Shown one piece after another: positions 40,764-51,237 of a stretch of 64,000 nt of DNA; position 1 is the stretch's first letter; each line of letters starts with the position of its first letter. The stretch is from the NCBI RefSeq assembly GCF_029269265.1, contig NZ_JARIXP010000003.1, positions 436,641 to 500,640 of the forward strand, read 5' to 3'. The position numbers and the translations under genes were made by a program. This DNA comes from Rheinheimera sp. 1928-s (lineage in GTDB: Bacteria; Pseudomonadota; Gammaproteobacteria; Enterobacterales; Alteromonadaceae). The notes under the pieces are model-generated. The model had not been told where the DNA came from and did not search any database. It saw only the letters and a program-made list of their open reading frames with translations.

Positions 40764-43730
40764 TTAGAAGCTGTAGCGAGCACCGATACTGTAACGAGCA
40801 CCGGACTCAATCAGGCTTAACACTTGCTCTTTGGCGCGGCCGTGAACACGGATATGCTCATCAGTCACGTTCAAAGCTTCAACATAAACTGTTAAACCTT
40901 CCACTTGTGGTAAGTCATAACTGACTGACATATCAATTTGGTGATAAGCCTCAGTATAACGTGGGTGAGCTCCTGTATCCTGACCTCTGGAGTTCAGGAA
41001 CTGATCACGCCAGTTATAGGCGATACGAGCCTGGAAACCATCCATTTCATAAAACAAAATGGCGTTGGCTGTGTCACTTAAACCAATTACAGCAGCCTGG
41101 TCCTGCAACAGGAAGTTGTTATAGCTTGTTTCACTATCCACCATAGTGTAGTTCGCTATAGCACCAAAACCTGTTTCACCAAAAGCATGCTGAATAGCGA
41201 ATTCCCAGCCATCGATCACTTCTGAATCAGTACCATTGGAAGGTGTATTGATATCAAATATCAAATCTTCATCTTCACCAGCAACACCATCAATAGTTCC
41301 AGCCGCTACATTCACGCCCGGAGCATTTGGATAGTTGGCAAAAATCCAGTCACGAATAGCACTGGCATCATTGCCAACTGCAGCTACTGCTTCATCGTAC
41401 TTCTTACCATCTACCGGGTTAGGAATGTTGTAGATAGTCGATTTAACAATAGAGTTGCTGATAAAGTTACTGGTGTCTTTACGGAAATAACCAATAGAGG
41501 CGTAGCTAGATGGTGAATAGTACCATTCAGCCGACAAGTCGATATTTTTGGATTCCAAAGGCAACAGACTTGGGTTACCAGCATTACCACCACCACCAGC
41601 ACGGTTGGCTATAGTAGCCACTACGGTACCGCCCTGAATGGCGACATAGTCCGGACGACCAATAGTTTCACTGTAGGCGGCACGTAACATCACGTCATCC
41701 ACTACTTCAATATTGAAGTTTAAGTTAGGCAAGATGTAATCGTAATCGCCACTTTTCGTTTGAAACTCACGTTGACCACTGGCTTGTAATACAATTTCAG
41801 TGTCCGCTACCCAACGAGCACCATTGTAGGCAGCGACGGCAGAAGTGGAAGTAACGTCTGTTTGTTCATAACGTACACCGACATGAACATCGTACGGCAT
41901 GCCAGAAATTTCATTTTCATAGTTGTACTGCACATAAGCAGAACGCGATTCTTCCTTCGTGTAACGGTTTACGTCGCTGTCATAGTCAGTGGAAGGGCAG
42001 AAGTTGGTGCCACAATCACCGGCGCCAACAAAACCAGCTGGGGTATAGAGCTGTTCAGCACGGGCACGTACTGTATTGAAATCCCAGAAGAAAATAGTAT
42101 CCAGAACTTCAAAATCGCGATCCGGCATTAAGGAGAAATCACCTTTGCCAGCGTTAAATTTGTCATGGATAGTACCAGCCGGGAAATACGAATCGTCAAA
42201 ATCGCCAGCTTGACCTACACCACCCCAGTCATTCCGTTGCACGTTGACTGATTTTGAATGGTTATCAACGTCTGTGATAGCAATACCAAAATCTATGCTG
42301 CCCGCGTTTTCAAATATATATTCGCCATCAAACTGGTACTGATCAATTTCAGACTTATTGGTCGCGTTACCAAATACGCTACCTGTTACTATCATGTCGG
42401 AAGGACGAACAGCATTACCACCTTCAACAGCCAGCAAAGGCAGTTCGCCGGTAAAGTCTGTCGCAGCACTCTGGCGAACAAAGGCGGCGGTACTTAAGGT
42501 GTTGTTTGAGCCTAAAGCATGGTTAGGTTTGAATTCAGCATCAGATTGGTGAGCATCAAAACTCAGTTTTAAATTCTCCGTGGCTTGCCATTCCAGATTC
42601 AAACCCAAAGAACCACTTTGGTTACGCACACCATAATCACCGGCCCCCATAGACAAATCGGCAAAGCTATTACCATAGTCTTCTGAATAAATCAGCGGTG
42701 AAGATACAGGGCCATCAGTCCAGACACTTTGTGACGGCACATAGGTATACCAGGCGGACACGTCATTGTATTGAGTGTCGATATCGTTGCGCATGTAGGT
42801 ATAGTCTAAGGATGCGGTCAGATTATCAGTAGGAGCATATTGCAGCACTAACTGGCCGTTGGTGCGGGCACGTTGCTGCTCTTCAAATTTGTAAATGGTG
42901 GTTTGTGGCACAGAATACACATCATTGGCACCAGGACGATTCACCTGATTATCATTTGGGATACTACCCCACTGACCAGAAGTGATATCGACAGAACCAG
43001 GGAAGCTGCGCCAACCTGTGCCTACGTTGGCTTGTTGACTACCACTTTCACGCTCCTGATAACTGGCAGAAACCAAGACACCAAATTTGTCATCGTTAAA
43101 AGTTGTAGAGTACAAACCTGCTAATTCCGGAGTAGCACCGCCTTCTTCGGTTGATCTGTCATCCACCATGGCCGCACTAAATACAGCTTTTTCGCCGCCA
43201 GCACTTAAAGGTTTTAAGGTTTGAACATCAATAACTGAGCCGATACCACCTGTTGGGTTTGAAGCAAAACTGGTTTTGTTTACTTCAACACCGCTGATGG
43301 TGTCAGCAGAAATATTAGCGAAATCAAAAGAACGCGAACCTGTAGTCACAGGCATTTGACGGCCGTTCAGCGTCACTAAGTTAAAGTCCGGACCAAAACC
43401 ACGGACCGATACTTTACTGCCTTCACCGTTGACACGGTCAATAGAAACACCGCTGATACGCTGCAGAGATTCTGCCAGGTTGGTATCAGGGAATTTACCT
43501 ATATCTTCAGCCGAAATTGCATCCACAATACCTGTAGAAGATCGTTTGGTATCCATGGATTTAATCAGACTACCGCGAATGCCGGTCACGCTGATCACTT
43601 CAATTTTTTCTTCAGCTTTAGCGTTTTGCTCTTGTGCGGCATCCGCAAAAGCAGGCATAGCAACGCCTACTCCAAGCACTAATGACAGACTGGTGGCGAG
43701 TCTGGTCTTTTTGAACGTTTTGGATTTCAT
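40764..43730 (-). CDS. TonB-dependent receptor, carbohydrate type
   Basis: This 988-residue receptor has a signal peptide (MKSKTFKKTRLATSLSLVLGVGVAMPAFA). A TonB-box-like IEVISVTGIRGSLIKS follows, then a plug with IGKFPDTNLAESLQRISGVSIDRVNGEGSKVSVRGFGPDFNLVTLNGRQMP. The barrel is large and ends in GARYSF. The plug is that of the big xanthomonad- and Alteromonadales-type receptors used for oligosaccharides. It is divergent from the GH3 exo-glucosidase gene, with two LacI-type operators between, and is followed by SapC and the modification genes. The ligand is probably a beta-glucan oligomer. AGGGAAC precedes the start. Confidence 0.94.
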   Translation of the reverse strand: MKSKTFKKTRLATSLSLVLGVGVAMPAFADAAQEQNAKAEEKIEVISVTGIRGSLIKSMDTKRSSTGIVDAISAEDIGKFPDTNLAESLQRISGVSIDRVNGEGSKVSVRGFGPDFNLVTLNGRQMPVTTGSRSFDFANISADTISGVEVNKTSFASNPTGGIGSVIDVQTLKPLSAGGEKAVFSAAMVDDRSTEEGGATPELAGLYSTTFNDDKFGVLVSASYQERESGSQQANVGTGWRSFPGSVDITSGQWGSIPNDNQVNRPGANDVYSVPQTTIYKFEEQQRARTNGQLVLQYAPTDNLTASLDYTYMRNDIDTQYNDVSAWYTYVPSQSVWTDGPVSSPLIYSEDYGNSFADLSMGAGDYGVRNQSGSLGLNLEWQATENLKLSFDAHQSDAEFKPNHALGSNNTLSTAAFVRQSAATDFTGELPLLAVEGGNAVRPSDMIVTGSVFGNATNKSEIDQYQFDGEYIFENAGSIDFGIAITDVDNHSKSVNVQRNDWGGVGQAGDFDDSYFPAGTIHDKFNAGKGDFSLMPDRDFEVLDTIFFWDFNTVRARAEQLYTPAGFVGAGDCGTNFCPSTDYDSDVNRYTKEESRSAYVQYNYENEISGMPYDVHVGVRYEQTDVTSTSAVAAYNGARWVADTEIVLQASGQREFQTKSGDYDYILPNLNFNIEVVDDVMLRAAYSETIGRPDYVAIQGGTVVATIANRAGGGGNAGNPSLLPLESKNIDLSAEWYYSPSSYASIGYFRKDTSNFISNSIVKSTIYNIPNPVDGKKYDEAVAAVGNDASAIRDWIFANYPNAPGVNVAAGTIDGVAGEDEDLIFDINTPSNGTDSEVIDGWEFAIQHAFGETGFGAIANYTMVDSETSYNNFLLQDQAAVIGLSDTANAILFYEMDGFQARIAYNWRDQFLNSRGQDTGAHPRYTEAYHQIDMSVSYDLPQVEGLTVYVEALNVTDEHIRVHGRAKEQVLSLIESGARYSIGARYSF

Positions 43731-43825
43731 CTTAGTTCCCTGTCGACTGTTTTTTTGGCTTTTTACTTTTATAAGAAAATTATTGTGACGCCGGACAGAT
43801 AGCTTAACTACTCCCCAAAACTAAC

Positions 43826-43839
43826 TGTAAGCGCTTTCA
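43826..43839. promoter_or_regulatory. LacI-type operator, receptor-proximal
   Basis: TGTAAGCGCTTTCA has the central palindrome AGCGCT typical of LacI/GalR sites. It lies 96 bases before the receptor start codon. Confidence 0.75.
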
Positions 43840-43938
43840 CAAACTTAGGTGATTTTTTTTAACTCGTCAATACTGAAAAACTAATTCTTACACTTTGGTT
43901 AAAAAACAGTTGGCAATACTGACTTTATCAGTTAAAAA

Positions 43939-43952
43939 TGAAACCGCTTACA
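43939..43952. promoter_or_regulatory. LacI-type operator, GH3-proximal
   Basis: TGAAACCGCTTACA is the reverse-style copy of the same pattern. The two sites are 113 bases apart centre to centre, close to eleven helical turns, which would allow DNA looping. Confidence 0.7.
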
Positions 43953-44251
43953 ATTGCATTCTAACCAAGCATATCAAGGTGTTGTGTTTTCCTTTGCTGA
44001 AAAAATGTGATGTAAATTTAAAACAATAATAAGCAAATCAAAGATTTGCATACCGGAGCTTTTAATAAGCCCGGAGGACACGGGGACAGAACACCAAGCA
44101 CCCATCAGGGTTTTTGTATGCTTTTGCTTAAACAAAAATGCTGATTTGCCTGCCAGCCCCGCCGATAAAAACTCTGTTGATACTTTGTTAAGGTCTGACT
44201 TTCCAACCAAAGCGGACACAAAGGCAAACAGAGCTCAACAGGATAATGATT

Positions 44252-46798
44252 ATGTCTCGACACACCCCATTGGCGTTGTTGTGCAGTGCTGCACTTTTCA
44301 CTACTTTGTCCGGTTGCGGTCAACAAAAGGCCACCACTGAAACAGCAACAGAAGTTAAAACAACAACTGCCGAAAGCCTTGCACTGTGGCCTGAATTAAA
44401 AAGCCCTTTAGCGAACACTGATACAGAACAAAAAGTACAGCAACTGCTGAGCACTTTAACTATTGAGCAAAAAGTAGCTCAGTTGATCCAGCCGGATATC
44501 CGCTGGATGACAGTGGAAGACATGCGCCAGTATGGTTTTGGTTCTTATTTAAATGGTGGTGGTGCTTATCCGAAGGACAATAAAAAATCCACAGCAGCAG
44601 ATTGGGTGGCCTTAGCTCAGGCTTATTACGATGCAGGCGTGGACTCAAGTAAAGATGGCAGCTCTATTCCACCTATCTGGGGCACAGATGCTGTGCATGG
44701 TCACAACAATGTGTTTGGCGCTACCGTCTTTCCGCACAATATAGGTTTAGGTGCCGCCAACAACACAGAATTAGTGGAAGCTATAGGCAAAGCCACAGCA
44801 GTGGAAGTGGCTGCCACTGGTATCAACTGGATATTTGCCCCAACAGTTGCTGTAGCCAGAGATGACCGCTGGGGCCGCAGTTATGAAAGTTATTCGGAAG
44901 ACCCGACTATTGTAAAAGAGTTAGGCGCAGCATTGGTCAAAGGTATTCAGGGCAATGTTGGATCTGACTTTATGCACAGCGGCCGCTTAATAGCCACAGC
45001 TAAACATTATCTGGGTGATGGCGGCACTGAAAATGGCAAAGATCAGGGCGACAACCTGAACACTGAAGCCGATTTAGTCCGCTTACATGCTCAGGGTTAT
45101 ATCAGCAGCCTGAATGCAGGTGTTCAAACCGTGATGGCCACCTTTAACAGCTGGCATGGCGAGAAAATACATGGCAGTCACTACCTGTTAACCAGCGTGC
45201 TGAAAGAACGTATGGGGTTTGATGGTTTAGTGGTAGGAGACTGGAACGGTCACGGCCAAATTCCGGGCTGCACCAATAATAACTGTGCCGCGGCAGTCAA
45301 TGCAGGTGTGGATATTTTAATGGCGCCGGAAGACTGGAAGCTGCTGTATCAAAATACCCTGGCTCAGGCCAAAGCAGGTGAAATATCAGCAGCTCGTTTG
45401 GATGACGCCGTCAGCCGCATTTTAAGAGTGAAAATCCGTGCGGGTTTATTTGAGCGTGGCAATCCGGCGCAGTCGGAGCTGGCAGGTAAATCAGAACTGA
45501 TAGGCCATGCTGATCATCAGGCTATTGCAGCCCAGGCCGTGCGTGAGTCTTTAGTGCTGTTGAAAAACAACAATCAGCTACTGCCACTGGCGCCAAAACA
45601 AAAAGTGCTGGTGACAGGCGATGGTGCTGACAATATTGGTAAACAAAGTGGTGGCTGGACTTTAACCTGGCAGGGTACAGGCAATACCAATGCCGATTTC
45701 CCGAATGGGCGCTCCATTTATTCAGGCATACAGCAACAGGTTGAAGCAGCTCAGGGCTCTGTCGAATTGAGCGTCGATGGCAGTTATCAGCAAAAGCCTG
45801 ACGTTGCTATTGTAGTGATAGGTGAAAACCCATATGCCGAATTTGACGGTGATATCCGCACTCTGGATTATCAGGCTGGCAAAAACACTGATCTGGAATT
45901 ACTGAAAAAACTCAAAGCGGACGGCATTCCTGTAGTCACTGTATTTTTAACAGGCCGGCCTTTATGGGTGAATCCTGAATTAAATCAGTCCGATGCTTTT
46001 GTTGCGGCCTGGTTACCTGGTACCGCAGGTCAGGCGGTGGCTGACGTTTTATTTAAAACTCAAACTGGTGAAGTTCAGTATGATTTTAAAGGCAAACTGC
46101 CATTCTCCTGGCCTAAAACAGCGGGTCAATCCCCGTTAAATCAAGGGGATAGCAACTACGATCCGCTTTTCTCCTTTGGTTATGGCCTGACCTATCAGGA
46201 CAACACCACTATCGCCAATGATTTATCCGAACAAATCAACAGTGCAACCGGCTCCAGCAACGAAAGCTTAAGTTTATTTGAGCGCCGCCCGGCTTCAGGT
46301 TACAGCCTGTTGCTGCAGGATGAACAAGGTCTGGTCACAGTCACAGGCAACAAAGCCAAGAGTGCCGACCAAAGCCTGAGCTTAGCTGCAGTGAACTGGC
46401 AAAAGCAGGAAGATGCCTTATTGCTCGACTGGGCTGCGAATTCCAAAGCTAAGTTGGTGCTGCAAGCTGCAGTGCCACTGGATGCCAGTGCTTATGGTCA
46501 ATTGGTGGTGGATATGAAATGGAGTTCATCGCCAACAGCTGCCGTTACATTAGCTCAATCCTGTGGTTCGGGCTGTGGTGGCACTTTGGATTTGGCTGAA
46601 CTGATCAACGGCAAAGCCGCAGGCCAGTGGCACAAAGTAGTGATTGATTTAAGCTGTTTTGCTGCCAAAGGCGCAGCACTGAATCATCTGCAGCAGCCTT
46701 TTGTATTACACAGCGAAGCAGCTTATCAGTTAAGTATTTCCAATATCCGACTGACCCCTGCCACAGCAACGGCCGATTTAAGTTGCCCGGCAGCTTAA
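44252..46798 (+). CDS. GH3 exo-beta-glucosidase lipoprotein (exo-1,3/1,4-beta-glucanase-like)
   Basis: This 848-residue glycoside hydrolase of family 3 has a lipoprotein signal (SAALFTTLSGCGQQ, acylated Cys22), so it is membrane-anchored in the periplasm or at the surface. Catalytic-domain blocks are IPPIWGTDAVHGHNNVFGATVFPHNIGLGA, KHYLGDGGT, and the nucleophile Asp330 in LVVGDWNGHG. The second GH3 domain (about residues 430-630) has ESLVLLKNNNQLLPL and FSFGYGLTY. A C-terminal galactose-binding-like domain (about 690-840) matches ExoP-type beta-glucanases. I chose ATG 44252 because AGGA lies 8 bases upstream; ATG 44246 is in frame. It should release glucose from beta-glucan oligomers, which the adjacent FHS transporter then takes up. 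Confidence 0.93.
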   Translation: MSRHTPLALLCSAALFTTLSGCGQQKATTETATEVKTTTAESLALWPELKSPLANTDTEQKVQQLLSTLTIEQKVAQLIQPDIRWMTVEDMRQYGFGSYLNGGGAYPKDNKKSTAADWVALAQAYYDAGVDSSKDGSSIPPIWGTDAVHGHNNVFGATVFPHNIGLGAANNTELVEAIGKATAVEVAATGINWIFAPTVAVARDDRWGRSYESYSEDPTIVKELGAALVKGIQGNVGSDFMHSGRLIATAKHYLGDGGTENGKDQGDNLNTEADLVRLHAQGYISSLNAGVQTVMATFNSWHGEKIHGSHYLLTSVLKERMGFDGLVVGDWNGHGQIPGCTNNNCAAAVNAGVDILMAPEDWKLLYQNTLAQAKAGEISAARLDDAVSRILRVKIRAGLFERGNPAQSELAGKSELIGHADHQAIAAQAVRESLVLLKNNNQLLPLAPKQKVLVTGDGADNIGKQSGGWTLTWQGTGNTNADFPNGRSIYSGIQQQVEAAQGSVELSVDGSYQQKPDVAIVVIGENPYAEFDGDIRTLDYQAGKNTDLELLKKLKADGIPVVTVFLTGRPLWVNPELNQSDAFVAAWLPGTAGQAVADVLFKTQTGEVQYDFKGKLPFSWPKTAGQSPLNQGDSNYDPLFSFGYGLTYQDNTTIANDLSEQINSATGSSNESLSLFERRPASGYSLLLQDEQGLVTVTGNKAKSADQSLSLAAVNWQKQEDALLLDWAANSKAKLVLQAAVPLDASAYGQLVVDMKWSSSPTAAVTLAQSCGSGCGGTLDLAELINGKAAGQWHKVVIDLSCFAAKGAALNHLQQPFVLHSEAAYQLSISNIRLTPATATADLSCPAA

Positions 46799-46862
46799 TA
46801 GTTTTTTAACCACAACCTGATAACAAGAAAGGCCGTCAAGCTGCGGCCTGATGAGGAATAGA

Positions 46863-48083
46863 ATGCAAACTGTTCAAAACGCCGAAGCGCAGGGTTCCGG
46901 CACACCAGTCAGTAGCTGGGCTTTACCTGCTCTTACTTTTTTGTTTTTTATCTGGGGTTTTATTACTTGTCTGAATGACATTTTAATTCCGCATTTAAAA
47001 GCCGTCTTCGATCTGACTTACACTCAGGCCATGTTGATCCAATTCTGCTTTTTTGGCGCTTATTTTGTGGTGTCTTTACCTGCAGGAGCCTTGATTAATA
47101 AGCTGGGTTACCAGAAAGGTATAGTCATAGGTTTAGCTATTGCTGGCTTTGGCACACTGAACTTTATTCCGGCAGCAAGCTTTCACAGTTATGCCTGGTT
47201 TTTAGCTGCTTTATTTGTGCTGGCATCCGGCATAACCATTTTACAGGTAGCAGCCAACCCTTATGTCACAGTGCTGGGTAATCCAAAAACCGCCTCCAGC
47301 CGCCTGACCATGACACAAGCCTTTAACTCTTTAGGTACTACGGTAGCGCCTCTGATTGGTGCAGCCTTGATCCTGAGCCAGCTCGACAGCACTGAAGGTG
47401 CTGATGCAGTACAACTACCTTATCTGGTGCTGACCATAGCCTTATTTGCCGTGGCTTTTGTATTTGCGCGCTTAAAATTACCTGAAGTTCAAAACACCAC
47501 AGCAGCAGAAAAAATCTCCATTAAAGCCCTGCTGCCATACAACCATTTATGGCTCGGTGCTTTAGGCATATTTATGTATGTTGGCGCTGAAGTGGCTATA
47601 GGTTCAGTGATGGTCAACTTTATTGCTTTACCTGAAATCACAGGGCTGGCGGAAGCTGAAGCAGCTCACTATGTCGCCTGGTATTGGGGTGGAGCTATGG
47701 TGGGCCGTTTTATCGGTGCTTTATTGATGCAGCGTATTAACGCAGGTTTATTACTGGCTATTCACGCTGCGGCCGCTATTGTGTTGCTGGTAATGGTGAT
47801 TACAGGTCAGGGTCAACTGGCCTTACTGGCACTGCTGGCCATAGGTATCGCCAACTCTATTATGTTCCCGACTATCTTCAGTCTGGCGTTACATGGTTTA
47901 GGAAAATATACCAGTCAGGGTGCTGGCTTATTGTGTCTGGCGATAGTCGGCGGGGCTTTAGTGCCGGTAGCTCAGGGCATGTTAGCCGACTCATTTGGTC
48001 TGGCTTTGTCTTTTATCTTGCCGGTATTTTGTTACATCTATATTTGCTACTTCGGTTTACGCAGTCGCAAAGTAACCAGTTAA
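46863..48083 (+). CDS. FHS-family glucose/galactose MFS transporter
   Basis: This 406-residue protein is a 12-helix major-facilitator sugar transporter of the fucose-galactose-glucose:H+ symporter family. It begins with [47 protein letters not shown], the strongly conserved N terminus, and has the [18 protein letters not shown] block. I chose ATG 46863 with AGGAA 5 bases upstream; the in-frame ATG at 46851 would place the ribosome site inside the gene. It is 64 bases after the GH3 gene, with a small AGGCCG/CGGCCT hairpin (46830-46849) just before the ribosome site. It probably imports glucose released by GH3. Confidence 0.94.
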   Translation: MQTVQNAEAQGSGTPVSSWALPALTFLFFIWGFITCLNDILIPHLKAVFDLTYTQAMLIQFCFFGAYFVVSLPAGALINKLGYQKGIVIGLAIAGFGTLNFIPAASFHSYAWFLAALFVLASGITILQVAANPYVTVLGNPKTASSRLTMTQAFNSLGTTVAPLIGAALILSQLDSTEGADAVQLPYLVLTIALFAVAFVFARLKLPEVQNTTAAEKISIKALLPYNHLWLGALGIFMYVGAEVAIGSVMVNFIALPEITGLAEAEAAHYVAWYWGGAMVGRFIGALLMQRINAGLLLAIHAAAAIVLLVMVITGQGQLALLALLAIGIANSIMFPTIFSLALHGLGKYTSQGAGLLCLAIVGGALVPVAQGMLADSFGLALSFILPVFCYIYICYFGLRSRKVTS

Positions 48084-48142
48084 GGCGCAAGCCGGGGCAA
48101 GGCAGTTGTTTTCCCGGTTTGGCCTTGCCTACTTTATGCCTC

Positions 48143-48170
48143 AGGCTGAGTTAAACCTCAGCCTTTTTTT
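48143..48170 (+). terminator. Strong terminator overlapping the 3' end of the convergent RND gene
   Basis: AGGCTGAG and CTCAGCCT form a perfect 8-bp stem with a 6-base loop followed by seven T residues. The right half lies within the last codons of the RND gene at 48151. It terminates the FHS transporter transcript. Confidence 0.88.
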
Positions 48171-51100
48171 CGTTGCTATGCTCAGGCATCAACAGGTCTT
48201 CTGCTGTTTTCCGGCGGAATTTACTTAATGCCAGATACACAGCTGGTGTGCTGTAGAGCGTCAGCAACTGACTGACCAGCAAACCACCTACTATGGTAAT
48301 ACCCAAAGGCTGGCGTAACTCTGAACCTTCGCCCATACCAAAGAGCAAAGGCACAGCGCCTAATAACGCAGCAAAGTTAGTCATTAAAATAGGACGCAAA
48401 CGTTGTGCTGCGGCCAAAGCGACCGCCTCTTTGGCTGATAAGCCGAGATCACGTTCAGCATGTAAGGCAAAATCGACCAGCAAGATGGCGTTTTTCATCA
48501 CTATGCCAATCAGCAAAAACAGCCCCAGCAAGGCTATCAGGTTAAAGTCGGTATTACTGACATACAGCGCAAGCAGAGCGCCTAAACCAGCACAAGGCAA
48601 GGTCGATAAAATAGTGATAGGCTGGATCGTACTTTCATACAACACGCCCAGCAGCAGATAGACAGTTAAAATCACGCCAATAATCAACCAAAGCTGATCG
48701 CCGGTTTTAAACATAGCGTTACGCTGATCTTCACCATTGATAGTATGAATACCGCTTGGCACCATAGCCATAGCCAGCACCCGATCTATAGCAGCTGATG
48801 CCTGTTGCAAAGTCACGCCTGGCGCTAAACCATAACCTATGCCCACAGAAGCAAACTGACCATCGCGGCGAATACGATCATTGGCCAGACTGTACTGATA
48901 ACTGGCAATACTGGACAAGGGTACCCGGCTGCCATCAGTCGTCACCAGTTGCAGTTGCTTTAATACTTCAGGCTGAGCTGTGTAGCCAGGAGTCAGCTCC
49001 ATCACTACCCGGTACTGGTTCATCTCATCATACAAAGTCGCGACCTGACGCTGCGAAAAGGAGTTATTCAGCAAAGTGGCAATAGTACGCATATCGACAC
49101 CTAACCGCTGCGCCGCTTCGCGGTCTATCGTCAACGAGATTTGCTGTGCATCTTCACCACTGGGCGTGTCTACATCCACCAGCTCTGGCAGTTCCTGCAT
49201 TTTTTCGGCAACTTGTTTGCTCCATTTACGCAGCAATTGCAGATCGCCGGATAACATCATCAGTTCGTAATCGCTACGGCCAAAAGGTGAAGACAACCGA
49301 ATATCCTGATCGACATTCAAAAACACCATGCCACCCGGCACTTTAGGTGCTGTGGCTCTGATCCGGTCGACCACTTGCTGCGCAGAAATCTTCCGCTCCG
49401 CTAAAGGCTTTAACCGCACCCGCATCCAACTGTTGCTAATGCCAGTATCACCGCCACTGGAGCCTGTTACGTCAGCTATGGCCGGGTCTTTTAAGATATG
49501 CTGGCGAAAAGCCTCAATTTTGGGCTGCATAATCTGAAACGAAAAGCCATCGTCGCCACGAACAAAACCATTTAACTGGCCTGTATCCTGATTCGGTAAT
49601 AAACCAGTAGGAACCTGTTTGTACAGCCAGGCATTAGCCGCAAACAACAGCACCAATGCAGCCAAAAACCAGCGGTAATGACTTAAGCTCCAATTCACAC
49701 TCTGATGGTACTTGTGCTGAAATTTATGGAAAGCTCCGGTTTCACCTTCCCCCGGCTTTTTTGCTTTTAGCAACAGCGCGGACAGGCTGGGAGTCAGAGT
49801 TAAAGACACCACCAGGCTAATCGTCATAGCTGCAGCCAGGGTGATAGAGAATTCGCGGAATAAACGCTCAACCAAACCGCCCATAAATAAAATCGACAGA
49901 AAAATAACCACTAATGCCAGATTCATAGCCAGTAAGGTAAAACCCACTTCAGATGCGCCTAGCCTCGCCGCCGCTAAAGGCGTTAAACCGCGCTCTATAT
50001 GGCGCTTAATGTTTTCGACCACCACTATGGCGTCATCCACCACTAAACCTGTCGCAACAATGAGTGCCATCACCGACAAATTATTCAGCGAAAAATCACA
50101 GAGATACATCACGGTAAAGGAGCCAACCAAAGACACAGGAATAGCCAGACTTGGAATTAATGCGCTGCGCAGGCTACCTAAAAAAGCCCAAACCACCAAC
50201 ACCACCAACACCACAGCAATCAACAAGCTGATTTGAGCTTCAGTTAAAGTTGCGCGGATCACTGGACTTCGGTCCATCACCACAGCTAAATCAGCGTCTG
50301 CTGGTATCAGCGCCTGCAACAGCGGCATTTGCTGATAAATGGCATCTATGGTTTCAACAATATTGGCGCCAGTACGACGACTCACCAGCAATATCACTGC
50401 GTTTTTATCGTTATGAAAACCTGCGCTGTAGCGATTCTCCGTAGAGTCGGTAACCAAAGCCACATCCGATAAACGAATAGGAGCACCGTTGACATACTTC
50501 ACGACTAAAGACTGATAATCCGAAGCCTGCCGCAAGGTTTGACTGGTTGCCAGTTGCCAGCGCTGATCGTCGCTTTCCAGCACACCCAAAGGCACAGCCG
50601 CATTAGCACCACTGATAGCAGCGCGCACCTCATCCAAAGCCACACCATATTGAGTCAACATGCCAGGATTGAGTTGCACCCGTACAGCAGGCAATGAAGC
50701 CCCTGTCACTTCCACTTCGCCCACACCATTAATAGCGGCAAGTTTCTGCGCCAGCACAGTAGAGGCCGCATCGTATAAAGCACTGGACGCTAAATGTTCT
50801 GAACTTAAGGCCAATGCCATCACAGGAGCTTGTGACGGGTTGAATTTACGGTAACTTGGATTACGGGGCATACCGGATGGCAACTGGCTGCGGGCTGCAT
50901 TAATAGCTGCCTGCACTTCACGAGCCGCTTCATCTACATTGCGGTCCAAATCAAACTCCAGTCTGATCTGCGCTGAGCCTTGATTACTGCTGGAGCTGAT
51001 ACGGTTGATACCAGCAATACTACCCAAAGCCCGCTCCAGCGGAGTTGCCACAGTAGAGGCCATACTTTCAGGGCTGGCACCGGGCAAACTGGCGGTAACC

Positions 51101-51237
51101 ACTATCATAGGGAAATCGACAGCGGGCAAAGGAGATACCGGCAATAAGCGCCAGCACAACATGCCCAGCAACAATATGGCAGTGGCAATTAAGCCGCTGG
51201 CTACAGGGCGCTGAATAAAGGGCTGAGCTAAATTCAT
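48151..51237 (-). CDS. RND multidrug efflux permease (MdtC-like)
   Basis: This 1028-residue RND/HAE1 inner-membrane pump has the N-terminal [21 protein letters not shown] helix, large periplasmic loops, and the TM4 proton-relay block [20 protein letters not shown] with the Asp pair. A second half contains the TM10 Lys-type region and [17 protein letters not shown]. The length is normal for the family. Its start overlaps the preceding RND gene by 4 bases (ATGA). Tandem non-identical RND permeases after one adaptor are the arrangement of MdtABC, in which MdtB and MdtC form a mixed trimer. Drugs or bile-salt-like amphiphiles are probable substrates. Confidence 0.92.
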   Translation of the reverse strand: MNLAQPFIQRPVASGLIATAILLLGMLCWRLLPVSPLPAVDFPMIVVTASLPGASPESMASTVATPLERALGSIAGINRISSSSNQGSAQIRLEFDLDRNVDEAAREVQAAINAARSQLPSGMPRNPSYRKFNPSQAPVMALALSSEHLASSALYDAASTVLAQKLAAINGVGEVEVTGASLPAVRVQLNPGMLTQYGVALDEVRAAISGANAAVPLGVLESDDQRWQLATSQTLRQASDYQSLVVKYVNGAPIRLSDVALVTDSTENRYSAGFHNDKNAVILLVSRRTGANIVETIDAIYQQMPLLQALIPADADLAVVMDRSPVIRATLTEAQISLLIAVVLVVLVVWAFLGSLRSALIPSLAIPVSLVGSFTVMYLCDFSLNNLSVMALIVATGLVVDDAIVVVENIKRHIERGLTPLAAARLGASEVGFTLLAMNLALVVIFLSILFMGGLVERLFREFSITLAAAMTISLVVSLTLTPSLSALLLKAKKPGEGETGAFHKFQHKYHQSVNWSLSHYRWFLAALVLLFAANAWLYKQVPTGLLPNQDTGQLNGFVRGDDGFSFQIMQPKIEAFRQHILKDPAIADVTGSSGGDTGISNSWMRVRLKPLAERKISAQQVVDRIRATAPKVPGGMVFLNVDQDIRLSSPFGRSDYELMMLSGDLQLLRKWSKQVAEKMQELPELVDVDTPSGEDAQQISLTIDREAAQRLGVDMRTIATLLNNSFSQRQVATLYDEMNQYRVVMELTPGYTAQPEVLKQLQLVTTDGSRVPLSSIASYQYSLANDRIRRDGQFASVGIGYGLAPGVTLQQASAAIDRVLAMAMVPSGIHTINGEDQRNAMFKTGDQLWLIIGVILTVYLLLGVLYESTIQPITILSTLPCAGLGALLALYVSNTDFNLIALLGLFLLIGIVMKNAILLVDFALHAERDLGLSAKEAVALAAAQRLRPILMTNFAALLGAVPLLFGMGEGSELRQPLGITIVGGLLVSQLLTLYSTPAVYLALSKFRRKTAEDLLMPEHSNEKKAEV

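Larger units (their letters stand above)
43731..44245. promoter_or_regulatory. Divergent control region between TonB receptor and GH3 genes
   Basis: These 515 bases contain no convincing gene. They hold two LacI-type operators (43826 and 43939), a receptor-side TATAAA-like -10 box near 43770 on the minus strand, and a small CAAATC-AAA-GATTTG inverted repeat near 44036-44050. The GH3 leader is about 300 bases long. Confidence 0.6.
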
